In this document: positions 35,332 through 43,655 of the stretch, piece after piece
Layout: each line of letters starts with the position of its first letter
Numbering within the stretch: the stretch's first letter is position 1
Source: Duffyella gerundensis
Lineage (GTDB): Bacteria; Pseudomonadota; Gammaproteobacteria; Enterobacterales; Enterobacteriaceae
Reading direction: 5' to 3'
Assembly (NCBI RefSeq): GCF_001517405.1
Contig: NZ_LN907827.1
Span: forward strand, 1,866,587-1,930,586
Length of the DNA stretch: 64,000 bases
Made by a program: the position numbers and the translations under genes
Notes under the pieces: model-generated
Databases searched by the model: none
What the model was told of the DNA's origin: nothing
What the model saw: only the letters and a program-made list of their open reading frames with translations

Positions 35332-36816
35332 ATGTTGTACGCGGATCATCTATTAGAGCGGTTGCAGTTTTTGCAGGAGGGGTCGTTACAGCAGCGTCTG
35401 CTGAACTGCATGCAGAGCGCAATAATTGACGGCATTTTTCCGCACGGTGGGCGGCTGCCGCCAACGCGTGACATGGCCCGCGAGCTCGGGGTGTCGCGCA
35501 ATACCGTATTGCATGTTTATGAAAGTTTGATGGCACAGGGCTACGTCACCGCACGCACCGGCAGTGGCACCTGGATCGCCGAAACGCTGCCGGAAACCTG
35601 CCTGCACAGCCATGCCATTGAGGAGGCTCAGCCAGCGGCGGCGCAGCTGTCAGCCACCTTATCAAAACGCGGAGCGAGTCTGCTGGGCCATGCCACGGCA
35701 TCACCGTATCAGTGGGGCGCCTTTGTGCCCGGCGCGCCGGACGTCACGGAATTTCCCCACAAACTGTTCAGCCAGATTCAGGCGCGGCTGAATCGCGAGC
35801 CGGACGTGCACCGGCTGGTCTACAGCAGCGGCGGTGGCTGTCCCGATCTGCGGCATGCGCTGGCGGCTTATTTGCGCGTAGCGCGATCGGTCAGAGCCGA
35901 TGCCGATCAAATTTTGATCACCGAAGGGGTGCACCAGGCGGTGGATCTGGTTACTCGCGTGCTGTGCGATCAGGGCGACCGCGTCTGGATGGAAGAGCCA
36001 GGCTACTGGGGAACGCGTAATCTGCTACGCATGAATGGCCTCACTATCCGCGCCATGGCGGTGGATGAGCAGGGCATGGTACCGGAAGTCGGGCCGCCGC
36101 CGAAGATGATATTTGTGACACCGTCACACCAATATCCGCTGGGTGTGCATCTCAGTCTTGCACGACGTAAAGCGTTGTTAAGTCTCGCAAGAAAGCATAA
36201 AAGCTGGATTGTAGAGGACGATTACGACAGTGAATTTCGTTTCTCTGGCCAGCCTTATCCGTCGTTGCAGGGACTGGAGGCGGATGCCCCGGTGATCTAC
36301 ATGGGCACCTTCAGTAAAACGCTTTATCCGGCGCTGCGTATCGGCTATATGGTGGTGCCAAAACAGCTGGCTGAGCCACTGCGCATCGCCGCCGCCGAGC
36401 TCTATCGCGGCGGCCATCTGTTAATTCAGCGGGCACTGGCCGAGTTCATCCGTCAGGGCCATTATATGGAGCATATTCGTCGCATGCGGTTGCTTTATCG
36501 CCAGCGGCGGCAGTTTCTCTGTCGGCTGATTGAGCGCTATCTGGGGCCGGGATTTTTACCGCCGGTGAACCATGAAGCGGGCCTGCATCTGGTGGTGCAT
36601 TTACCGGCCAATTGCGATGATGTGGCGATCGCCGCGCTGGCGCTGCGCCGTGGCGTAAAAGTGCGGCCGCTTTCGCAATATTATATGCATCAGCAGGAGG
36701 CGCGCGGTCTGCTGCTGGGCTACGCCTGCGTCAATGAGAAGCAGTGCCAGGATGCGTTTGGTACCCTGAAAGCCTGTTTGACTGAGTCGGGCATTGTGGT
36801 ACAGCAGCAGGGATAA
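35332..36816 (+). CDS. MocR/GabR-type transcriptional regulator with aminotransferase domain
   Basis: The protein joins a GntR winged helix-turn-helix (about residues 15-80: LQQRLLNCMQSAIIDGIFPHGGRLPPTRDMARELGVSRNTVLHVYESLMAQGYV) to a class I aminotransferase-like domain. The PLP Lys lies in MGTFSKTLYPALRIGY (about 325), preceded by VEDDYDSEFRF. The start at 35332 (MLYADHLLER) follows AGGTGGAG by about 10 bases; TTG at 35326 or 35302 are alternatives. It is divergent from gabT-gabP, the same logic as Bacillus GabR, which senses PLP and GABA, so GABA-dependent control of those genes is the likely role. Confidence 0.87.
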   Translation: MLYADHLLERLQFLQEGSLQQRLLNCMQSAIIDGIFPHGGRLPPTRDMARELGVSRNTVLHVYESLMAQGYVTARTGSGTWIAETLPETCLHSHAIEEAQPAAAQLSATLSKRGASLLGHATASPYQWGAFVPGAPDVTEFPHKLFSQIQARLNREPDVHRLVYSSGGGCPDLRHALAAYLRVARSVRADADQILITEGVHQAVDLVTRVLCDQGDRVWMEEPGYWGTRNLLRMNGLTIRAMAVDEQGMVPEVGPPPKMIFVTPSHQYPLGVHLSLARRKALLSLARKHKSWIVEDDYDSEFRFSGQPYPSLQGLEADAPVIYMGTFSKTLYPALRIGYMVVPKQLAEPLRIAAAELYRGGHLLIQRALAEFIRQGHYMEHIRRMRLLYRQRRQFLCRLIERYLGPGFLPPVNHEAGLHLVVHLPANCDDVAIAALALRRGVKVRPLSQYYMHQQEARGLLLGYACVNEKQCQDAFGTLKACLTESGIVVQQQG

Positions 36817-36857
36817 CGCCGGACGGCGCGGTAAAAAGGAAAGAAAAGGGCGCGAGA

Positions 36858-37481
36858 ATGGCGGGCGCCAGCCAAAGGCCATTTTATCGTGCCATGCACT
36901 GGGCACCGTTGACGCCATCGATTTTTGCTCTGGCTTTGGCAGGAACGATTTATCACGTGAAAAGGCTGCCGTTTGCGATCGAAGCCCCCAGCGAGGCGGA
37001 ATGTGATAAGCGGGCACGGTTGACTGTTGGCGAGCGTGGTTCAGCAATCTGAAAACGCTGCGCTGCCCGCTGGAAATTGAAATGGGAGGTTTCAAAACTG
37101 CCGCCATTTTCTTTTCTGGAAAAATTGGCAGCGGCAGTCAATGAAATGCCATGTCATATCGATCGGGTTAAGCAGCAACGCTGAGCAAGAAAGCCATCGC
37201 AATACGTTCGGTGTCCGTACTTCGGTTTTACACAGCGGGCGACGATCTGCAAAACATCTCGATATGCCAAAGCCGGGCTATTCGATAACGCAGCAGCGTG
37301 GCAGCGCAAGATTGAACGACAGGTGAAACAGTTGGCCAGACGTGAAGGTGAAGCGCGTTATACAATTCATATCGGCACCAATGGGCCGGAAGCAGATTGG
37401 CCACCATTGATGAGTAAATCGACCTGGCCAGTCTGGGTCAAAAACCCCGGATTTCACGTAGCGCTATCAAGGTGCGCATAA
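36858..37481 (+). pseudogene. Decayed reading frame ending inside dif
   Basis: One frame of 208 codons runs from ATG 36858 to TAA 37479-37481 with just two in-frame stops, both TGA, at 37050 and 37182. Its last part (from about 37284) reads NAAAWQRKIERQVKQLARR and then EARYTIHIGTNGPEADWPPL, which looks like real protein with a charged helix, but I do not recognise the family. The final TAA lies within the dif site. With about 50 percent GC some ten stops would be expected by chance, so a gene inactivated by nonsense mutation is plausible. It could be the remains of an element that used dif for integration. Confidence 0.45.
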
Positions 37482-37498
37482 TGTATATTATGTTAAAT
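37471..37498 (+). other. dif: dif chromosome dimer resolution site (XerC/XerD)
   Basis: All 28 positions agree with E. coli dif: XerC arm GGTGCGCATAA, 6-bp centre TGTATA (overlapping read ...AATGTATATT...) and XerD arm TTATGTTAAAT. XerCD recombination here, activated by FtsK, resolves chromosome dimers. It lies between opposed Ter sites, about 31.6 kb from the tus-side pair and 17.1 kb from the right-hand site. Confidence 0.97.
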
Positions 37499-37965
37499 TA
37501 GCTATGCGATCGCGTACCGACAACCGGCTGAACCCCTTTAACACGATGCTTCTCTGCCCTTGCCTCTTTTCTCACTGTGGTCGACGAATGCCAATCTTTT
37601 CCACGCTGCTGTGATTGCTTCTGTCAGCTAATGTCGATGCTCATCATCTTAATGATGCTTCACCCAACCTGGTGTTCTGCTGGCGCAACGCAACGCGGTG
37701 TTCATCTTGCGCATCCTTCTGTCAACTCTGTGGTTTTCTGATTTCGCGATCTTACAGCACCGCTATCAGCGCCGTTTGCACATGCGCCGTCGTCGTGTGA
37801 ATCGTCTGCGCCATCCGTTCCCGTAGGCCGACGCATTTCATTGATGGTTTTCCATCATCGCCGCCTGTTTCTTCTGCCCGCTATCGTTTCTATAGTGAAC
37901 CGACTTATTAGCCTGTCGCGGCGGCACATCACCGATCGCAGAATAAAAATACCCGGAGCATCGCT
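37499..37965. other. Non-coding stretch to the right of dif
   Basis: These 467 bp hold no reading frame I can support; a 61-codon frame at 37615-37800 has no start signal and a composition unlike protein. No second dif copy or IS end is seen. The promoter of the downstream dehydrogenase gene must lie near its right end; the start codon at 37966 has only CGGAG 10 bases before it. Confidence 0.55.
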
Positions 37966-39006
37966 ATGTTTCCCTCCGCTTTACCGCGCCCGCGCCTGTT
38001 GTCACCTGCTGCTGTTCCAGGTTTGCGCTGGGGTATCATCGGCCCCGGCTGGATTGCCGATCGTTTTGCTGAGGCGCTGCGGCACCATACTCATCAGCAA
38101 CTGGTTGCCGTAGCCGGACGTAACGCTGAAAAGACCCAACGTTTTGCGGAAAAATGGGCCATTCCGCAACGTTTTGACAGCGCCAGCGCGCTACTGGAGA
38201 TGAAACAGCTCGATATCGTCTACATTGCCACGCCGCACAACCACCACTTTCCCGACGGCCTGCAGGCGCTGCGTGCGGGCAAAAACGTGCTGATTGAAAA
38301 GCCGCTGGCGCTAAACGCCCATGAAGGCATGGCATTAAAGCAGGAAGCAGAATCGCGCAAGCTGCTCTGTATGGAGGGCATGTGGTGCGATTTTACACCG
38401 AAATATGACGTCATTACCCAGCTGCTGCTAAACGGTGACTTAGGCGACGTTCACACACTGTTGGCCGATCATGGCCAATATTTCCCTGCCGATCACCGTA
38501 TTTTCAATGCCGATCTCGCCGGTGGCCCGCTGCTGGATCTCGGCAGCTATCCGATTGCGCTTAGCGTTAAGGTCGCGGGCGGCGTGCCGGAGCAGGTTTT
38601 CGCTCAGGGTCAGGCGGCGCCACAGGGCGTCAATGGCCAGGCTTCGATGCTCTTTACCCATAGCAACGGCACGCATTCGGTGCTGAATACCACGCTATTC
38701 AGCAACACGCCGGGCCGCGCGGTGATTGGCGGCAGCGAGGCGACGCTGACACTGGACGGCCCTTTCTACGCGCCGGGTAATTTTACCCTGAGCGCCAGCC
38801 AGGGCGCGCAAACGCTGGTGTGGCAGGATGCTGGTCAGCACTATGCCCAGCTGGCGCATGAAATCGAGCACGCCGCCTGGTGCATCGGCCAGGGAATCGG
38901 TGATTCGCCGGTGCGGCCGTTATCGACCGCGCTGATGACATTGATTACCATGGATGAAGTACGTCGCCAGTTGGGCATCGTGTTCAACGAAGAGCGGCCG
39001 CACTGA
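37966..39006 (+). CDS. Gfo/Idh/MocA family NAD(P)-dependent oxidoreductase
   Basis: The 346-residue protein has a Rossmann start LRWGIIGPGWIADRFAEAL (residues about 19-38), the LDIVYIATPHNHHF strand-4 segment and the catalytic EKPLALN motif near residue 111-117 (Lys of EKP). The C-terminal alpha/beta domain has GGPLLDLGSYPIALSVKVAGG around 184-204, with a Tyr and a His-like position typical for the family. It would oxidise or reduce a sugar, inositol or dihydrodiol. It stands upstream of a LacI regulator and a TIM-barrel isomerase on the same strand, suggesting a small catabolic unit. Substrate unknown. Confidence 0.82.
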   Translation: MFPSALPRPRLLSPAAVPGLRWGIIGPGWIADRFAEALRHHTHQQLVAVAGRNAEKTQRFAEKWAIPQRFDSASALLEMKQLDIVYIATPHNHHFPDGLQALRAGKNVLIEKPLALNAHEGMALKQEAESRKLLCMEGMWCDFTPKYDVITQLLLNGDLGDVHTLLADHGQYFPADHRIFNADLAGGPLLDLGSYPIALSVKVAGGVPEQVFAQGQAAPQGVNGQASMLFTHSNGTHSVLNTTLFSNTPGRAVIGGSEATLTLDGPFYAPGNFTLSASQGAQTLVWQDAGQHYAQLAHEIEHAAWCIGQGIGDSPVRPLSTALMTLITMDEVRRQLGIVFNEERPH

Positions 39007-39127
39007 TTGCATACCCGTCCGCCACAGCCTGGGTTGCGCCCTCGCCTGCGATCCGCACCGGATCCGGCAAACGTGACCCCAGGCTGCCGCGTCACCACGG
39101 GTTCGGCACAGGGAAACGGAGTAATAC

Positions 39128-40150
39128 ATGGCAAAAAAGTTGACCCTGGAAAGCCTGGCCAAACGGGCTGGCGTGGGCATCGCCACGGTCGATCGGGTGC
39201 TCAACGAGCGCGGCGGCGTGTCGCCCGATACCACACGCAAGGTATTGAAAGCCGCCCGCGAGCTGGGCATCAAACGCCTGCTGCCGGAGCCTTATAAACA
39301 TCCGTGGCAGATTGAAGTCTTCCTCAGCAGCAATGACTCCTTCTTTTTTAAACAGCTGGCGCACCATTTTGCTGATATTGCCAGCGCGCTCGGCTATCAG
39401 CGCGTCACCCTGCACCGCACTTTTATTCCGGAATCACAGCCGGAGAAGCTGGCCCAGCGCATCATTGACAGCAGCAAAATCCGCGACGGCCTGATGGTGT
39501 TTGCCCACGATTATCCGTTTATTCACGATGCGCTGCGCCACTGCCAGCAAACCGGCACGCCGGTGATCACACTGGCCACCGATTTGCCTGCGGCGGCGCG
39601 CCTGTGCCACGTTGGCGTCGATCAGTGCCAGGCGGGACGCACCGCCGGTCTGCTGATGAGTAAAAGCGTTCATCAGCCCGGCGATATCATTATGGTCAGC
39701 GGACGCTTTGATTACCGCGCCCATCGCCAGCGTATCAGCGGCTTTCGGGACGTTGTCAGCCAGCGCGCGCCGCAGTCGCAGCTGCGCGAAGTGCTGGCGG
39801 GTATGGATCAACGCCACACTATCCGCGCCCTGCTCGACGATTTACTGGCTGAATCGAGCCATGTCGTTGGCATCTACAACACCGGCGTCGGCAACAGCGA
39901 GATCAAAGAGGTTCTGCTGCGTCATCAGCTGCTCGGCAAATGCGTCTGGATCACGCACGAACTCTATTCTGTTACCCGCCGCCTGCTGGAGCAGGATGCG
40001 GTCAGCTTTACCCTCGACCAAAATGCGCGTCAGCATGCCCGGCTGGCGATCGATATTCTGCTGCGCCACCTGGAGAGCGGTTTTCAGCCGGTTGAGTATC
40101 AGGACGGCAACGTGGCGCTGAAAATTATCACCGCCGAAAATCTCGACTAG
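39128..40150 (+). CDS. LacI-family transcriptional regulator
   Basis: The 340-residue protein starts MAKKLTLESLAKRAGVGIATVDRVLNERGGVSPDTTRKVLKAARELG, a LacI helix-turn-helix and hinge region, followed by a periplasmic-binding-protein-like domain (about 60-340) of the ribose-binding type with VITLATDLPAAARLCHVGVDQCQAGRTAG near 145-175. ACGGAGTA precedes the ATG. It lies between a Gfo/Idh oxidoreductase and a sugar-phosphate-isomerase-like gene, and a palindromic operator candidate sits directly before the latter. It most likely represses this local catabolic cluster in response to its sugar or polyol. Confidence 0.87.
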   Translation: MAKKLTLESLAKRAGVGIATVDRVLNERGGVSPDTTRKVLKAARELGIKRLLPEPYKHPWQIEVFLSSNDSFFFKQLAHHFADIASALGYQRVTLHRTFIPESQPEKLAQRIIDSSKIRDGLMVFAHDYPFIHDALRHCQQTGTPVITLATDLPAAARLCHVGVDQCQAGRTAGLLMSKSVHQPGDIIMVSGRFDYRAHRQRISGFRDVVSQRAPQSQLREVLAGMDQRHTIRALLDDLLAESSHVVGIYNTGVGNSEIKEVLLRHQLLGKCVWITHELYSVTRRLLEQDAVSFTLDQNARQHARLAIDILLRHLESGFQPVEYQDGNVALKIITAENLD

Positions 40151-40239
40151 CGGTGCAGCTTTTCGCCCTGAGCGCAAGGCGATCTGTTGGTTTTGCGACG
40201 GAGAAAACATTCCTCGCCAGTGAGTTTGACCGGCATCGC

Positions 40240-40295
40240 AAAATGAAATATTTAATCTGAAATTTCATTTTATGAAAATTTTGTTTGCTTATAAT
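40240..40295 (+). promoter_or_regulatory. Operator and -10 element before the isomerase gene
   Basis: AAAATGAAAT (40240-40249) and ATTTCATTTT (40262-40271) form a perfect 10-bp inverted repeat, and ATTTCAT/ATGAAAAT adds a shorter overlapping one. TATAAT lies at 40290-40295. The region is AT-rich and probably bound by the adjacent LacI-type regulator. Confidence 0.5.
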
Positions 40296-40347
40296 CCTGT
40301 GATGTTTCATTTACCGCCGTCGCCAACAAGCATCACAGGAGCCCAAC

Positions 40348-41232
40348 ATGAAAATCGCTTTTGACGTGGATGTCATCAAAGATTTAGGTATCACGCGCAT
40401 GGTCCATCAGGTGGCCGATTGGGGGTACAAATATATTGAGCAGTCGCCTCATCCGCAGATCAACCCGTTCTATAAGCACCCAAAAGCCAGCCGTGAGGTG
40501 ATCACCGAATACAAAAACGCCCTGCGCGCCACCGGTGTGGAAGTCTCCTCTTTTATCGTGGTCTATCGCTGGTCCGGCCCGGATGAGATGCGTCGTCAGG
40601 CGGCGGTGACCAACTGGAAGCGCATGATTGAGATTGCGGTAGAAATGGGCGTACAGGTGATCAATACCGAGCTTTCCGGCACGCCAAACGAACCGGAAAT
40701 CTGTGAAGAGATGTTTTATCGTTCGATGGAAGAGCTGCTGCCCATCGTTGAACGTGAAGGCATCCGCATCGAAATTCAGTCACATCCCTGGGATTTCTGC
40801 GAAGAGAACAATGAAACCGCCGATCTGGTGAAATCGTTCCGCAGCGAGAACGTGAAATATCTCTACAGCGTGCCGCACACCTTCTTTTACGACAAGGGCA
40901 AGGGCGATGTGAAAAGCATGCTGAACTATGCCGGAGAAGATCTTTCCCACGTGCTTATCGCCGACACCATGAACCACACCAAACATTGCCGCTACATCGT
41001 CAACCCGCCGGGCGTGGATGCGGTGGTGCATCAGCATGTTGGCGTCGGCGAAGGCGAAGTCGATTTTGATACGTTGTTTGCCACCCTGCGCGAGATGAAT
41101 TTTGCCAACCGCCAGTTTAAGGTCGGGGGTGAAGCGATCATCGCCTCGTCGCTGTTTGGCTACCCGGAAAAGATGAAGTATCAGGCAGTGGAAACCCGCG
41201 AGCTGATCGAACGTCAGCTGCTGGGACGCTAA
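40348..41232 (+). CDS. Sugar phosphate isomerase/epimerase-like TIM-barrel protein
   Basis: The 294-residue protein belongs to the xylose-isomerase-like TIM-barrel (AP endonuclease family 2) superfamily. Visible elements are YKYIEQSPHPQINPFYKHP, QVINTELSGTPNEPE, IRIEIQSHPWDFCEENNETADLVKS (metal Glu and His, about 139-163), LIADTMNHTKHCRYIVNPPG and VHQHVGVGEGEVDF near the C-terminus. This resembles IolE/IolI- and epimerase-like enzymes of sugar and polyol degradation. The exact reaction is unknown. CACAGGAGCCC precedes the ATG. Its neighbours are a LacI regulator and a Gfo/Idh dehydrogenase. Confidence 0.8.
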   Translation: MKIAFDVDVIKDLGITRMVHQVADWGYKYIEQSPHPQINPFYKHPKASREVITEYKNALRATGVEVSSFIVVYRWSGPDEMRRQAAVTNWKRMIEIAVEMGVQVINTELSGTPNEPEICEEMFYRSMEELLPIVEREGIRIEIQSHPWDFCEENNETADLVKSFRSENVKYLYSVPHTFFYDKGKGDVKSMLNYAGEDLSHVLIADTMNHTKHCRYIVNPPGVDAVVHQHVGVGEGEVDFDTLFATLREMNFANRQFKVGGEAIIASSLFGYPEKMKYQAVETRELIERQLLGR

Positions 41233-41421
41233 TCCCTGAACCGCCCTGCGGGGCGGATTATGCTGCCTGGCGTTATGAGCGCCTTGATGTTAACGTCTTG
41301 TTGTTATTATTGTTAACGGAAAAATCATCCACGCGCTTTTTCCCTTTTGCGGCGGAATTCTTTTAACCTGTCCGTCGCTTCACGTTACACTAGCGCCACA
41401 ATTTCTTTGCAGCGCCAGGCC

Positions 41422-41835
41422 ATGACCCTTTCCCGCTCGATAATGCAACGACTCACGGCCGCGATAGCAATCGTCGCCGTGCTGTTGCTGTTTGTCGCGC
41501 CGGTGATTTCAACCAGCCTTGCGCCGCAGATGATGATGGCGGACATGCCGGAAATGGCGATGGATCAGATGATGCCTTCCCATCACGGCGACGATCACGC
41601 GGCGGGCATGATGGACCATGCGGCCATGAACGACGCGGGCTTTGCCTGCGGCTATTGTGACCTGCTGATCCATGTGCCGCTGCTGCTCTGGCTGTTTATT
41701 CCTTTTATCTGGCTGGCGCTGCTGCTGTCACGCGCACCACCGCCCGCGCCCATCGCCGCGCCACTGCTGCGACCACGTCGGCAACTCTACCGTCCGCGTG
41801 CCCCGCCGCGTCCTGCCCGCATCCTTTTAGCCTAA
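41422..41835 (+). CDS. DUF2946 family membrane protein with metal-binding-like Met/His loop
   Basis: From ATG 41422 the protein has 137 residues: a first membrane segment (about 13-32), then a periplasmic loop MMMADMPEMAMDQMMPSHH with further HGDDHAAGMMDHAAMNDAG and CGYC, a second membrane segment (LIHVPLLLWLFIPFIWLALLL) and a Pro/Arg-rich cytoplasmic tail. Met, His and Cys runs of this kind bind copper(I)/copper(II) in many periplasmic proteins. DUF2946 proteins commonly neighbour copper or iron transport genes. The upstream in-frame ATG at 41347 gives an implausible N-terminus. The PepSY gene starts 63 bp downstream. The molecular role is unknown. Confidence 0.75.
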   Translation: MTLSRSIMQRLTAAIAIVAVLLLFVAPVISTSLAPQMMMADMPEMAMDQMMPSHHGDDHAAGMMDHAAMNDAGFACGYCDLLIHVPLLLWLFIPFIWLALLLSRAPPPAPIAAPLLRPRRQLYRPRAPPRPARILLA

Positions 41836-41898
41836 CCGCAACGTCAGCGTGCACCTGCCGCCGCCGACCTGCGTCCTGTTTATTCTGTTAAGAGTAAA

Positions 41899-43599
41899 AT
41901 GATGACTTCTACTGGATCCGTGCATGGCGCGCTGTTCACCCTGATTCGCCGCCTTCATTTTTACATCGGCCTGTTTGTCGCGCCGTTTATTTTTGTCGCC
42001 GCCCTGACCGGCACGCTCTATGTCCTGACACCACAAATTGAAAACGCGCTCTATGCCGATGCGCTGACCACCCAACCGCAAGGCAAAGCGCAGCCGCTGT
42101 CGGCGCAGATTGCTGCCGCGCGCGCCCATACCGGCGAGCGGGCAAAAATCTATGCGGTTCGTCCCGCTCCCGGCGCAACCGACACCACGCGCGTGCAGTT
42201 TACCCGTGCCGACTTGGGCGCATCGGAATCGCGCTCGGTGTTTATCGATCCCTACACGCTGGCGGTGAAAGGCGATATGACGGTGTACGGCACCACCGGC
42301 GTGCTGCCGTTTCGTATGTGGCTCGATCAGCTGCATCGTGGTCTGCTGCTGGGCGACGTCGGTCGCCTGTACAGCGAACTGGCCGCGTCGTGGCTGTGGA
42401 TCGCCGCGTTGGGCGGCCTGATATTGTGGCTCGGCACGCGTTCCCGTCGCGTGGTGAAAAAGTCGGGTGCCCGCCACTGGCACGTCACGCTGGGACTGGT
42501 GCTGGCGGCCGGCCTGCTGTTCTTCTCCGCCACCGGCCTGACCTGGTCGCAGTGGGCAGGCAGCAATGTCGACCGGATGCGCGCCGCGCTGAACTGGATG
42601 ACGCCGCAGGTTAACACCGCGCTGGATGGACGTGCTCCCGACAGCGCACCCGATCCGCATGCCGATCATAACGGTTCTTCCAGCATGCCAGGCATGGATA
42701 TGAGTATGCCGATGCCCGCGGCGCCAAAAGCGCCAGCGCAGCGCAATCGCCCTGACGCCGACTGGGATCGCGTGCTGAGCAGCGCGAAGGCGGCGGGTTT
42801 GCAGTCACCTCGTCTGGAGTTGCGTCAGCCAAAAAACAGCGCGTCGGCGTGGACGGTCACCGAAGTGGATCGCAGCTGGCCATCGCATGTTGACGCGGTC
42901 GCGGTAAATCCCGAGACCTTTAGCGTTATCGATCGCGTGCGCTTCGCCGATTTCCCGCTGGTGGCGAAACTGACCCGCTGGGGCGTAGATGCTCATATGG
43001 GCGTGCTGTTTGGCCTGCCGAACCAGCTGCTACTGGCGGCGTTTGGTCTCGGGCTGTGCACGATGATCGTGCTGGGCTATCGCATGTGGTGGCAGCGTCG
43101 CCCTAAACAGAGTGAAACCAGCCCGGCGCAGACGCTGGCTGAGGCCTGGCTGCCGCTGCCGGGCTACATCAAAGCGACCAGTTTGCTGATCGCCCTCGCG
43201 CTGGGCTACGCTTTGCCGGTGATGGGTGCCAGCCTGCTGCTGTTTGTGCTGTTCGATATTCTGCGCTGGCGCGACGATCATCGCGTGGTGGATGCGTCTG
43301 TGGTCTATCCCGATACGCCTGTTGGCATTATGCGCGCCCGCTTTGCGGTGAAACGCAAAGAGATGCGCTATTTTCTGCGCTCGCTGGTGCTGCTGATATT
43401 GGTGGTGGGCACGGTGATCACCAATGCGGTAATTGGCGGAGTGGTCGATCAATACCAGATCCCGTTCAGCGACTGGACCATCACCATGTACATCATGCAG
43501 GGCCTGATGGTCGGCGTGTACAGCCTGGTGATCACCGGACTGTTATCGATTCCGCTATGGTATTTCTTCCTCGGCGAGAGCGATAAACAGGGCGAATAG
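41899..43599 (+). CDS. PepSY-associated transmembrane protein (PepSY_TM family)
   Basis: The 566-residue inner-membrane protein starts with LIRRLHFYIGLFVAPFIFVAALTGTLYVLTPQIENALYAD, the PepSY_TM first helix, and has further membrane segments near 160-180, 195-215, 375-395, and three or four at the C-terminal end. Periplasmic PepSY-like regions lie between. A loop around residue 250-275 is rich in His and Met (HADHNG, MPGMDMSMPMP). Members are thought to act in metal or siderophore reduction, but no reaction is proven for this type. It follows the Met/His-rich DUF2946 gene, which suggests a shared copper-related role. A strong terminator follows. Confidence 0.82.
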   Translation: MMTSTGSVHGALFTLIRRLHFYIGLFVAPFIFVAALTGTLYVLTPQIENALYADALTTQPQGKAQPLSAQIAAARAHTGERAKIYAVRPAPGATDTTRVQFTRADLGASESRSVFIDPYTLAVKGDMTVYGTTGVLPFRMWLDQLHRGLLLGDVGRLYSELAASWLWIAALGGLILWLGTRSRRVVKKSGARHWHVTLGLVLAAGLLFFSATGLTWSQWAGSNVDRMRAALNWMTPQVNTALDGRAPDSAPDPHADHNGSSSMPGMDMSMPMPAAPKAPAQRNRPDADWDRVLSSAKAAGLQSPRLELRQPKNSASAWTVTEVDRSWPSHVDAVAVNPETFSVIDRVRFADFPLVAKLTRWGVDAHMGVLFGLPNQLLLAAFGLGLCTMIVLGYRMWWQRRPKQSETSPAQTLAEAWLPLPGYIKATSLLIALALGYALPVMGASLLLFVLFDILRWRDDHRVVDASVVYPDTPVGIMRARFAVKRKEMRYFLRSLVLLILVVGTVITNAVIGGVVDQYQIPFSDWTITMYIMQGLMVGVYSLVITGLLSIPLWYFFLGESDKQGE

Positions 43600-43632
43600 C
43601 CGTCGCGTGTCAGATGATTTTTCGTATGTTAC

Positions 43633-43655
43633 AGGGCCTTTATGGCCCTTTTTTT
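43633..43655 (+). terminator. Intrinsic terminator of the DUF2946/PepSY operon
   Basis: GGGCC-TTTAT-GGCCC, extended by one A-T pair, is followed by seven or more T residues and lies 34 bp after the PepSY stop codon. It abuts the stop codon of the convergent LysR gene. Confidence 0.88.

Noticed and set aside
37615..37800. 61-codon frame right of dif
   Set aside because: No start signal, Cys- and Ser-rich translation without pattern, and no neighbour context.
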